64,000 nt of DNA from NCBI GenBank assembly GCA_946699065.1, contig CAMPDV010000877.1, positions 1 through 64,000 on the forward strand, read 5' to 3'. Positions 14,513-25,072 of this stretch are shown here, one piece after another. The notes beneath the pieces were generated by a model. That model saw only the letters and a list, made by a program, of their open reading frames with translations, did no database searches and had not been told where the DNA came from. How positions within the stretch are numbered: the first letter of the stretch is position 1; each line of letters starts with the position of its first letter. Origin of the DNA: Loxodes magnus (lineage: Eukaryota; Ciliophora; Karyorelictea; Loxodida; Loxodidae). The translations under genes were made by a program, and so were the position numbers.

Positions 14513-16019
14513 ATAAATTTTAATTATAAATGAATGAGTTAAAGTTATAATAATTGATATGAAGTATGAAGAATTAATTTAAAATTATTTCCCTAAGGAA
14601 CTTAAAGGCAATATACTAAAAGATATTTAAGTATTAATAATAAACAATAAATTCATAATCACTCTATATGATTAAAATGATTTATTAAGAAACTTTAGAT
14701 TTCTATATTTGGTATTTCTTATATTTATTTTTATTAACTACCTAAATGTTTAATTAGTTCTAATTAGTTCTTTATAGAATTCAGTCTCTTCAGCAATTTT
14801 GATTTAGGAGATATAAAGCATAATCTTTATAAATTTAAAATTTTATTTATAAGAAAAAGAGTTTACTATAGAATGAATAACTTAGTAATATAAAGATAAA
14901 AATAATATATATTAAGGAGTTATAATTGAGGCATGCTTTAACTAAGTACAAAGAAGAAATTAGAAAAATTAATTTTATTATAATTTGCAAGGGAAAGTCA
15001 TTAAACATGTAATATAAGATACTTTTTATATAAATTTTCAGATTAAGAAACAAAAAAGTTTATCTGAGAGAATCATTATTAATAGGTTTAATGAAACTAA
15101 GCAAAAACTTTAAAAGAGAATAAAGTTTAATTATAAATCTGGAAAAATAGCATTGAGTATTTAAAAGCCACTATTTATAAGAAAATAAAGATTAAATGCT
15201 TGGAGTTTCCGAAATTGAAATAATTATTTCAGTATAAGCTAGTTTAAATTTTCAAAGAAAATTTGAAGAACTATTCGCAATACTGAAAATTATATACGAA
15301 GGATATTTTATATTAATGATATTAATATTTATACCTTCTTTAATATTTTAATTAATAATTTAAATAAAGTTCTAATGGAAATTATTATATGAAAGAAAAT
15401 ACGAAGAAGAAAAATTAGTCTTTATTAATTCACTATTTTAGTTGGAGTATAGAAAATAAATTAAGTAAACTACGCTTAAAATATAATCTTTAAAAACTAA
15501 GCAAATTGATAATAAATTATCTATATTAATTTAAATTTAACTTTATATTTGAAAGTTTAGTCTTTAATCTTTATTAAAGCTAATCCTTATTGAACTTTAA
15601 TCTAAATTAAATTAATTTTAAGTTTTATTCCTACTAGCTCAATTAGCCTCTGTTTCTTTATATTTTAAACGTACTTAGCATTTCTAATCAAGTTTAATAA
15701 TCTCTTATTTCTTTTAAGTATTTTAAAAACATTTCTTGCATCTTATGGGTTATTGATCAATTTTTTAAGATTCTTTCTTTAAACGAATTTTTGGTAGCTT
15801 TTTAAATACTTGAAATAAAATTTCTAGCTTAGTAAAAATTTCTACTTCTTACATTAGTAAGTATTTAACCACAGCTTTATTAAAAATTTTCAGAAAATGC
15901 AGCAAACAATTAAAATAAAGTTAAGAACAACGAAGAAATAAATAAAAATTAACAAAAAGAGAAATATAGAAAATACCAAAGAGTAAGACAAAAATACATT
16001 TAATCAAGAAAAAAAAACT
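14513..16019. other. gene-less AT-rich stretch
   Basis: No convincing gene. The last 150 bp (A-rich, 15,890-16,020) may be the degraded 5' part of the LINE fragment that follows. Confidence 0.4.
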
Positions 16020-16029
16020 AACTTAACCT

Positions 16030-16490
16030 ATTTATGGACAATATAAATAAAGATAAACCTGACAGAAATATGGAAGAAACTAAAAAACCTACTTAATAGA
16101 ATAAATAATTAGTGAGTACCCTTATCAAAAGAAGATGTTAAGACTTTCAGGAACGAATGAAAGCAGTTATATGAAGATTACGATAATATGATACCAACTA
16201 AATTCTTAAGTAAGAGACAAATAGTGGTAAACGAAAATGAAATTTGAGAAAACATTAATTAATTGGCGAAATTAAAAGCAGCAGGACCTGATGAAATTTA
16301 AGTAGGAACAATTTTAGCTGTTGGGAAAAATTAATAGAAGTAACTTGCAAAATGATAGCTAAGATGATTTAAGAGGGAGTAATACCTAAGGAGATGAAAC
16401 AACAATACATAATATTAATTTACAAAAAAGGAGGATAGATGAACCTGAAGAACTATAGATCAATCTCTTTATTAATCATGCTTTAAAATT
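16030..16490 (+). mobile_element. LINE reverse transcriptase fragment (N-terminal part)
   Basis: Translated with TAA/TAG=Gln and TGA=Trp, this gives the region just before and inside the RT fingers of a non-LTR retrotransposon: WVPLSKEDVKTFRNEWKQLY, then LAKLKAAGPDEI, GVIPKEMKQQYIILIYKKGG and LKNYRSISLL. The AAGPDEI and KKGG...NYRSISLL signatures are diagnostic of LINE ORF2. One frame change lies near 16,310. Similarity ends soon after SISLL, so palm and C-terminus are missing. The family's palm motif YADD is seen separately at 59.64 kb. Confidence 0.85.
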
Positions 16491-16714
16491 ATAGACGTAT
16501 GAATTTTCTAGCAATTGTAAGGATATCTTCATAATGATGAAGTATAATATATATCCTCCTTTATTGTTAAACCCTTTTCCCTCATAAAAGTTAAAAGTTA
16601 AAGTTGAAAAGCTTTGTTAAAGCCTTAGTATTCAGCCATCTGGCCTATTCTATCAGCTTGTCTCAATTATTTTGTCATGAATTTTTACTAAGATTAGTTA
16701 GGCGATATAGCACT

Positions 16715-17368
16715 TCATTAGTGCACTATCCTTTAATATTCAGAATAGTTTTAGTTTTGCATGTTATGTTCCTAATTATTTCTCCAAGGATTAAGATTAG
16801 AATTAAAGAAATTTTTTTTATAAATTGTTCCTCTTTAAATTGGATATATACTAAATAGATTTTTAAAAATATCTTATTTATTCTTTCTTTAAATTTCGCT
16901 TAGTTAGTAACAGTATTTTTATTGGTGTTATTTATTGCACATGTAACATTTTATTCTTCTTTTAAACTATTATTCTTGTAACACTTATTTAATTTAAATT
17001 TACTACTTATTTTAAATTAATGTTTACTGTTTATTTTAATTTGAGGCTTCATTTTCTATTTCCATAGGATCTGATTAATTCTGTTAAAACGAAAATGGCG
17101 TTACCTGACTTTATTATTAAATTAGGAGAATTCTTTGTTCCAGTTTATTTTCTATTTCTTATGATGATTAATATTGTTTCTCAAACAAAGATGTTATTAA
17201 TTTTTCTAATTTTTCTACTTTATTAGTGAGGTGTCTATTTTTGAACATAGACTCTTTTAATGACTTAGATAATATTTCTATTTGAGTTTGGGTCGGAAGT
17301 TTTTTAAATTCTAGATTTCCAAGTGGTTAATGTTCGTCATATCAATCATATTTCTCACTTTCACTCAT
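16715..17368 (-). CDS. coiled-coil protein with CCHC-like zinc knuckle (ORF1-like)
   Basis: An intact 217-codon frame runs from MSESEKYDWYDEHQ to TGA; the Trp in YDWY is encoded by TGA. Residues about 25-75 look like a coiled coil (NKVEKLEKLITSLFEKQ). A Gln/Asn-rich linker leads to a zinc knuckle CYMCNKQHQQKYC at 141-153 (C-x2-C-x3-H-x4-C, one residue shorter than the canonical spacing) after a basic KRRIK. Four other ORFs in the window share this plan, three with a canonical CX2CX4HX4C knuckle, so I take it as an ORF1/nucleic-acid-binding protein of a LINE family. A host protein is possible. Its ATG overlaps the TGA of the upstream channel gene by four bases (ATGA). Confidence 0.6.
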
Positions 17369-20114
17369 AGTAATTATTTCGCTTTTTTATTTTTTAGATA
17401 ATTTTCCTGTTTAAGTGTTTTGTTCAAAGTTCTGTTATTTCTTAGAAGCCATTTTATATATTTAATATAATAATAATAATGCTAGTCTATTTATAGCTCT
17501 ATAATAGTTTCAATCGCCTCATCAGAAGATTTGGCAGATGAATAGTCAAAATTATGTTTAAACCTTTCTCATCTTAATACTTTTTAAAATTAGAAACTTA
17601 GTTTTGCTTAAGATTAAAATATCTGATAGTAACTTAAATAGGTCCTGAATCAAGAGTTTCTTATTTTACTAAATAGTTTTCATAATTGAAATATCAGTAT
17701 TTATGCTCATTAATTTCAGCTTATTCAAAGTAGCTAGTTAAGAAAAATTTGAATCATTATACTCATTCTTAGGGACTTTAAATATCTTTCATCTTCTATC
17801 CTTAAATACTAAATTACTTATTTTTCCAAAGGTAATTAAATTGAGCTTCTAACAAAATATACTTGCTTTTGATTTAGATTGAGAATGATTATACCAAGTA
17901 AGACTATTCAGTAATTTAGATTAATCAAAAAGTTTATTATTTTCATATTGCAATGCCTTATAATATGTGAATTCAAATCCTTTTCACTTTCTTCAGTTTG
18001 CACACTTTTACTTCAAGCATCGGATTATTTCATCACTTCTGAGAAATCTAAGTGAAAGTTATAGAGATTAGCTTATTAGTTTGCTTCGTATTTTTGTTAT
18101 TTGAATTACTTAATTTCTTGGTAAAGTATGTCTTATGCAAGTAGAAATGATATTCTTCTTCTATTTTTAAGCAAACATTTAATCTAAATTACCTTTATTT
18201 TGTAAAGCTTCCATATTTCATATACTCAATGGAATCTTCTCTTTTATCTTCCAATTTTTAGCTCTACTTTGCTGTCTTCCTCATCATAGTAAGTACAGAT
18301 CATTGCTACTAGTCAACTCATTAGAATTCACGCTACAAATACTTGGCAACCTAAATACAAAATCCAAGTCAAAGCAGTATCCATATCATAGCTATCTCTC
18401 ATACTGTCAGTTTCGAATATCATTATAATGAAAACATGAGCTAAAGCTTTTTTAAAATCATTAAACTGTTCAATGGCATTACCAAATCTAACGTAAGCTA
18501 AAAATGCACAGCTTAGTGAAATGCTAATCAGCATAATTAGTAAATATTTTATTTATTCCTAGACATTTTGTATTGTCTTGGAAATTATTGAAGCTTGAGG
18601 AATCAAACTTCAGAATTTTATTACTCCAATGCTAAGGACAAAGAAACTGAATGCTTATACTCTTCTATAGTTAGTAAAGAATCTTGCTAAGCTATTGAAT
18701 TCCTCAATTATTTCATCACTTCCTAAAGAATATTTATCGGTATCAACCATATCTTTTCTAAACCCATATCTTATGTATGAAAACCACATGCAGAAGCCTC
18801 CCAAAATAAGAATATGAGAAACTATTTCTATTACATTCCAAAATTACTTGAATTAGATCTTAATAGCTTTTATAATATGCTTAATTCATTTTCGGTAAGC
18901 TAATCTTTACTTTAGCTTCTTAAGTTTGTCTAACTTACTATCTCTGTTTAACTTATTTTGGCTTTAATACAAAATCTAGTTTTCATTTACTTCGATTTAC
19001 TTAATTTTGAATTGATTTTCTTGGTTTTGCTCTATAAAATTACTTTCTTCTAAATATTAGACATTTTCTTAAGTTTGTTCATGATCTTGTAAGGAAAGTA
19101 AAGCTTATGATTTAATCTGAATTAGTATTTTCAAAATGTTTCAAATATTGATAACTGCTAAGATTATTTCTAGAATTAGTCTTCACCATCGGTCGCTTCC
19201 ATAAAAAAGCTCTACAGGCATAGATTAAATATGTTCTGTTGGTTTTAAAATTCCACTCTACATAATATCGAATTAAAGAACTACATAAGTGAATAGTTAG
19301 AAATTAGCATTGTAAGTAACAAAATCTATGTAGAAGACTATTGTTTGATCATCTACATAATCATTATTTCACATTCTTCAAAATTACTCAGTAAAATCAG
19401 ATCTATTATAACCTATCGCTTACAGATAATAAACGTATCCACCGTTTCCAAAAGAGTCAGCTTTTGTATATTCAAACGTTTTATTTGGACCATAAGGCTC
19501 ATCACTTTCAATGGAGCTATCAAAATAAGAAGGAAGCTTTGCAGCTGCTTTAATTTTTTCTACATATTCCTTATATTTAGGAGAATCATTCTTAATAAGC
19601 TTAGCTCTCCTTTAAGTAAATCTTATTTAAGAAATCAACTTGTTGTAGAAATTGATCATATAAGGTTCAAGTTTTTGATATTGAAATGTAAAATCTGGAT
19701 ATAAGTCAATGGGAATTTTTTATTAAATCATAAAGAAAAATCTTGTTTACTTTCTATTTCATTAAATTAATGCCTTTCTATTGTATTAATTCACTGCCTA
19801 AATGAGCTGTTTACTAAATAAGCATCTTCCAATCTAAGTTCATCTTAAATAACAATGAATAACAAAACATAATAAACTATGTATTTAAGTAAACTTAGAA
19901 CCTTAGAGTCTTTTCTTTTCTACGAAAAATCTTAATCTTATTTATCAGTTTATGACTCAAAACCAACTACCTGCTCTTATTGAAGTGCTTATATTTTTTC
20001 CTTTTTTATAACCTCTTCATCATTTAACTAGCTGTTTAGAGATACTTTAGGATTTTAAATATGTGCTAGTGATGTAAGAAGCATATCAGAATTTGAGATG
20101 TTCTTTTCTTGCAT
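17365..20114 (-). CDS. polycystin-2-like (PKD2 family) cation channel
   Basis: The start is MQEKNISNSDMLL, followed by a first hydrophobic segment (YIVYYVLLFIVI). The extracellular TOP domain contains TIVFYIDFVTYNANFQLF, matching the polycystin FIDFxxYNANxxLF signature. Helices S2-S6 follow, with FFTNYRRVWAF, a pore region FNDFKKALAHVFIIMIFE, and S6 WILMSWLVAMICTYYDEEDS (compare polycystin LLNMFLAIINDTY). About ten Trp positions are TGA, for example RMWNNDY, DRWWRL and RFHWVYE. Two GT-AG introns restore the frame: 17,980-18,011 (32 nt) and 17,734-17,762 (29 nt). A third frame change near 17,564-17,580 could be a 17-nt intron. A one-base shift sits at an A/T run near 19,711-19,722. The stop is TGA at 17,367-17,365. 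Likely a Ca2+-permeable channel, possibly ciliary. Confidence 0.88.
17734..17762 (-). other. putative 29-nt intron (polycystin gene)
   Basis: Sense GTATAATG...AACTAG. Removing it joins ...KVPKN to DYFEQAEINEHKYW in one frame. It falls in the C-terminal tail and the length is 2 modulo 3, as the frame requires. Confidence 0.6.
17980..18011 (-). other. putative 32-nt intron (polycystin gene)
   Basis: Sense GTAAAAGTG...GAAAAG. Removal joins ...KQSDAW to RFEFTYYKALQYENN in frame. Confidence 0.6.
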
Positions 20115-21059
20115 TTTTGTAAAAGATAAAATTAAACGTATTTTTGATTTTAGCATTTCAAAACAATTAAATTAGTTTAAACTTAATTTTAATTTCTATT
20201 ACTTAGATTAATTTTAAGCCTTCAAGTAATACTTAATTTCTTTTAGCTATAGAATCAAAAGCAACCATTAAATATTCTATTAATTTTCTTAACTATTCCT
20301 TAATATTTAAACTGCTTACTCAACTTAAAAAGAAAGGTATACTAGAGAGAAAATATCATATAAGAGTTATTCCTTTTAAATATATTAAATATATAGCTTT
20401 TAGTTTCTTTTTATAGATTTCATTCTAATTACCAGATTAAATATTTTCAGCTTTAGAGCAAATTTTTAGTATTAAGAATTAATAAACTAGATAAGCTTTT
20501 TATATAAACTTTTAATTTATAAGATAATAATTACTTAATCATTATTATTACTTAACTTAATTCTCTTAGATATTTAGCTTTAAATTACTTTACTTCTTAC
20601 CATTCTATTAGCTAATTACTATGCTTTATAGAAATAGTTTACTAGTGCTAAAGTCTATTATTTTATATTCAAATCTTTATAACTAAATATATTTATATCT
20701 CTGCTGATATATTTAAGCTTTAGTAGTTAAGTATAATTATGTAAGACACTAGCAAAATTATATTAGTGCTATTAATCTTAAAAATGTAAAATTGCTAGAT
20801 TTAATAGCAGATCATTTCTTTTCTATAGATCTTTATCTCAATAAATAAAGATTAAGCTAGTTTAAGTTAAAACTATGTTCTGCTAGTTGGTTCTAGTTTA
20901 TTTAGGCTACTCTCTTATAGAGTTTTATTGGCTTTATCAATGAAATACTTAAATGGAAACTATATTTATAAACATTTTATTTAGCTAATTGTTTTCCCTT
21001 TTAATAATATTGCTTATTAACTTCCTTCTTCTAACTATATTATCGCTTTATTATACATA
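20115..21059. other. gene-less AT-rich stretch
   Basis: Upstream region of the polycystin gene. No element recognised. Confidence 0.45.
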
Positions 21060-21600
21060 ACTCATTTTTAAAATGGATTCTAGTCGACCGAGTAGGTAAT
21101 CCGGTGCAGTCATGTCTGCATTGCAAGTACTCTTGCAATAGATACCACCACAAACAAGTAAGGACGGGCCCATTACGTGATAAGCCTTATTTGTTTGAGG
21201 GTTCTCTCTATCGGTACGTGAGATCTACTAGAGGAAACCGAAATCCAGATCTCAGAGTTATCCTGATTCTACATGTCACTATTCTAATCAGGAAATAGAA
21301 AACAACAAAGACATGACTGAGATTAAAATAATTATTGCTTAGAAGAATTAACCTAATTGAGTCATTTGACACTAAAATTGGAGAGTTCTCTAACCCCTTC
21401 TAACTCCAGCCTTTGGAAGAATTACAAGTATTTGAAAAGTGAAGACAATCAATTTTTATTATAAAAACGGAGAGAAAAAGAAAAGAGGCAAAGAGACCAG
21501 ATGAAGCTAGAAACATTCTAGCCTATTATTAATAACTAAATTTGGTTTCTTTAATTTTTCGTGGTGAACCAAATAATGGTGGTACCACGCTAATTTAATT
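21060..21600 (+). mobile_element. GC-richer island ending in a hairpin, likely retroelement end
   Basis: A sharply bounded segment less AT-rich than its surroundings. It ends in the hairpin cgtggt...accacg (21,560-21,589) followed by a TTAA-type simple tail. The same hairpin, with a compensating base pair (cgtgat...atcacg) and the shared loop core aataatggt, occurs at 23,759-23,787. The middle (21,330-21,500) has a coding-like frame (ELTQLSHLTLKLESSLTPSN). I do not recognise a protein family. Interpretation as the 3' part of a non-LTR element is inferred from the hairpin plus tail. Confidence 0.45.
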
Positions 21601-22365
21601 AATTAATTTTATTTTATACAATCTAAAATATAAGTTTAGAAATTTTATCTAATTAGTCTATGTTTTATGGAGCTAAAAGAATTTCTTTTCTCTTATAGAT
21701 AACTTTTATATAGAGCACAGATTTTTATTTGGAATTCCTCCAAATTTATTATCTAAGTTAATTAAGCTGTATTTGATATAAGGAATATTAAATATAATAT
21801 CTTCTGAAAGCTAGATTACTGATACTTTCCATTCTATTCTTGATTTATGCCTATATTGGTATCTTTACAATCTCTTACCTCTTTTTTAATTCTGATAATT
21901 TATCTAGTTTCATTAGTTTTAAGGTCTTGCAAGAACCTTCTTTAATATAGATTAGAGTTAAATATAATAGGGTAATAGATGATTTGCAAATATTTCCATC
22001 TAAGAAGGTATTTTAAATAAGATTAAGTAAAGAAGTAAGAAATCTTGCTATTAATAATAACTCTATCTTACAACTTTAAGACGTAGTTATAAAACCGTTA
22101 TTATCTAGTTGAAAACCCACATTATAAGATAAGAAAATACGATACATTCATATATATAATAGATTGCTTGTAATTTTATAATTGTGATAAATAGACTAGT
22201 ATAAGGTTGGAAGCTTAGATATAAGAAGGTTTATATTTTACAATTGAATGCGTATTATTTAATTTTCTAAAAGTAGATAGAAAATTAGGATACTTAAATA
22301 AAAAATTTTTACACATTGATTCTTTCTTTCAGGCTTCAGTAAGACTCTAAAGTTCTTAAATGAAA
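21601..22365. other. gene-less stretch
   Basis: Nothing recognised. Confidence 0.45.
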
Positions 22366-22640
22366 AAAGCTTTGATTAAAGTGCGCGTAACACTTCAATG
22401 GTATGCAGCACTATAAGAAGTCAATTTAAAAGTTTTTAAATTCCCAATATTCCCTTCGTAATATCTCTTCTAATTGTGAGCTAGGTTGCGGTTCCAATTC
22501 TCTAATGCACAGGACGCCAACAGGTAAATTTCCAACCCATGATGAAAAGATTAGTCTAGTCCAGCACTTAGAAGGTTTTCTGATTCATTTCATCCTTGGG
22601 GAATTCTTCTCGAAACCTTTAGAGATAAAGTCCACCCTAT
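22366..22640 (-). repeat. diverged relative of the ~0.5 kb SINE-like element
   Basis: The minus-strand 3' end reads gtgctgcatacc...ttacgcgcactttaatcaaa. This aligns with the terminal hairpin of the four close copies (gagctgcgcacc...ctacgcgctctataatcaaa), with compensatory changes in the stem. Further inside, ttttcatcatgggttgg resembles cttcatcagaggttgg of those copies. It is therefore an old member or a related family. Confidence 0.5.
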
Positions 22641-23479
22641 TTAAATTAAATTATAAATAATAGTTACATCTAAGAGATATATAGCATAATAGGAAATAGA
22701 TATAATTCATTATAAAGTATGTTTTCATATTAGAGAGGTTAAATTTAGAAATAACTTCTTTCCATTATGAATTACCTAAATATTAAGTATTTTCTCCTAA
22801 AATAAAGGTAAATACATTATAAAATAATAAAAGAATTCCCTTATAAAATATATATTTTGAAAAGTTATTTATAAACATTAAGACTTTAAATTAATGTATA
22901 TAATATTTAAATATTTTGCTAACTTTATTTTATTTTGCTATATTTTTATTTTTGTATGTTTATAAAATCTCTTCTTTATTACAAGATTTAGTTAGTTTTG
23001 CTTACAAATTTATATAAGTTTTTTATGTTTTAGCATTTTATGCGTCATTTTAGGAGCTTCTTTTTTATATTCTTTTATTAAATCTTACTTGAGAAACAAG
23101 ATATTTCTTTATCAAAGCATAACAATTAGCAAGATTTAGCCAAACTTCTTGAACTTCTTTTGATTTAGAATTAATAATTAATAAAAGTTATTAATGATCT
23201 TTATCAGCGAACTAATCATTTATTTAGCTCTATGAAGTTTATTTAATATTAAGGTTCAGGACTAAGATTAAATTTTTTTAATGTAGCACTTGTATCAAAT
23301 TTAAGGTATGCTTTATTTATAATGCAAGTTGTTAAAATTATTTTAACTTTAAAATGCGCAAACCAGAACAATTCTAAATACAAATTTATCCAATGGTATA
23401 GAATAAAAACCCGTAGCAAAATATATTCCCTATAAGAAAATAATGATATGCTATTTTGCATCTTTTTTAGGAGATAAAT
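22641..23479. other. gene-less stretch
   Basis: AT-rich. No recognisable gene or element. Confidence 0.4.
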
Positions 23480-23812
23480 AAAGAAATTGCTACCAATTTT
23501 GATAAAAATAAAAGAGAATTATATAAAATAAACAGTAAGATATATTTAGAATATACAGTCAAAGTGAAGGTTTACTCTTTTCAAAAAAAATACTCCACTA
23601 AATAAAGAAGCTCCTTATATCTTAAAGGCAGTATTTGATTTCAATAAAAGAAGCATCAGAAAAAATAAAGGAAATTAATCTTAAAATTATCAAGGAATAT
23701 GAATGCGAAGATCAAAGCAAATTTATAGTGAGAACTTACTTTTAAATAATAAATTACTCGTGATAAATTTAATAATGGTAGATCACGTTAATTCGTTATT
23801 TTTATAAATATT
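23480..23812 (+). repeat. possible retroelement remnant ending in hairpin
   Basis: Weakly coding-like A-rich sequence ends in the hairpin cgtgataaa...tagatcacg (23,759-23,787), related to the one at 21,560. An att-rich simple tail follows. Confidence 0.35.
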
Positions 23813-25072
23813 ATTATTATTTAAAATTTTGATAATTTTTTTTGTTTTGGAATCAATTTTAATTTTTTTATCGTTATTTGATATTAAATTAATATTTATT
23901 TTTATATTTTAAATTTCAAAATCGTTGCTAATTTTTTTTTTCTTAAGTCCTTATTTTTATTTTTTTTATAATTATATTTTTTTTGAAATTTTTTGGTCAG
24001 CATAGTATTTTTGCAATTTTATATCGTTTACTTTAAAAATCAAATATTTTTTTAATTTAATAATAAATTTTTTAATATTTTTTTTATTTTCTCGCTACGT
24101 AGAGATTTAATAATTTTTCATTAGCTGTGGAAAAAGCGATTTTTTTTCAAAATGAAATATAAATTGATTCTTAAATTTTTTAAATTTGTTAAAATGCAAT
24201 TTCTAATTTTAACAGTTATTTATAAAAAAAATTTTAGTAAAAGAATTTTATAATCAAAGTATTTTATATACTAGTATTCCAGGATATTGAATATTTTTAA
24301 TGTTTTTAAATAAATTATATTAATATATTAAAAATTTGAGTATTTTATATATTAAATTAGGTTTAAGTTTAATAATATTTTTCTTTCACTTGTTCAAAAA
24401 GTTTTTCTCAATTTTAATAAAAATGAATGTTATGCAGGCAGAAATTTTTAATTTTAATTGTTGAATGTTAAAAAGATTAAGTGATTAAATTTATATATTT
24501 TAGATATAAAATTTATTCTCAACAATTTAAAAACTAAACATTTTAATATTTTTATTTTAGAAATTTTTTAATTTTTTGATTGTTTAAGTTTATTCAAAAA
24601 TAAGAAGTTAAGCTTTATTTTATTTAAAATGATCATTTAGGTTTTATTTAGTTATAATTGTATTTAATTTATGTATTTTAAAGTTTTAACTATCATTTAC
24701 TATTAGTAAAATTAATTTGTTAAATAAATAAAAATTTTTAAGATATTTAAAGTTTATTTAATAAATTTTTTAATATTTAAATAAAAGCATTTTTAATTTT
24801 TTATAATTGTAATACATAGTAATGCATAATCATAATTTTTTGTAATTTTAAAAAGTAATTTATTTTTGCAAAATATATTTTAGTTTTTTAAAATATTTTT
24901 AGTATTTTATTGTTTAATTTTTCCTATTTTTTTATTTAGTACTATTTTTTTTTCAAAATTATCATTTAAATTTAATTATTCTTATTTTTAATTAATTTTT
25001 TTTTTTTCAAATATAATTTCATTGTAATATATAGTATTTATTGAGAAACTTTTTTTAAGTTAATTATAAGTA
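23813..25072. other. T-rich flank upstream of the RING/WD40 gene
   Basis: About 1.2 kb where the plus strand is dominated by T runs, unlike the A/T-balanced spacers elsewhere. No gene seen. It ends at the start codon of the RING/WD40 gene. Confidence 0.5.

Noticed and set aside
18328-18534. Short standard-code ORF on the minus strand treated as a separate gene
   Set aside because: It is only the TGA-free part of the polycystin pore region; both ends are TGA Trp codons within the larger gene.
19640-19800. A 56-nt intron (GTAAAC...CCAG) in the polycystin N-terminus
   Set aside because: It would remove DFSLWFNKKFP, which fits the polycystin family just before the TOP domain. A single-base shift at an A/T run explains the frame better.
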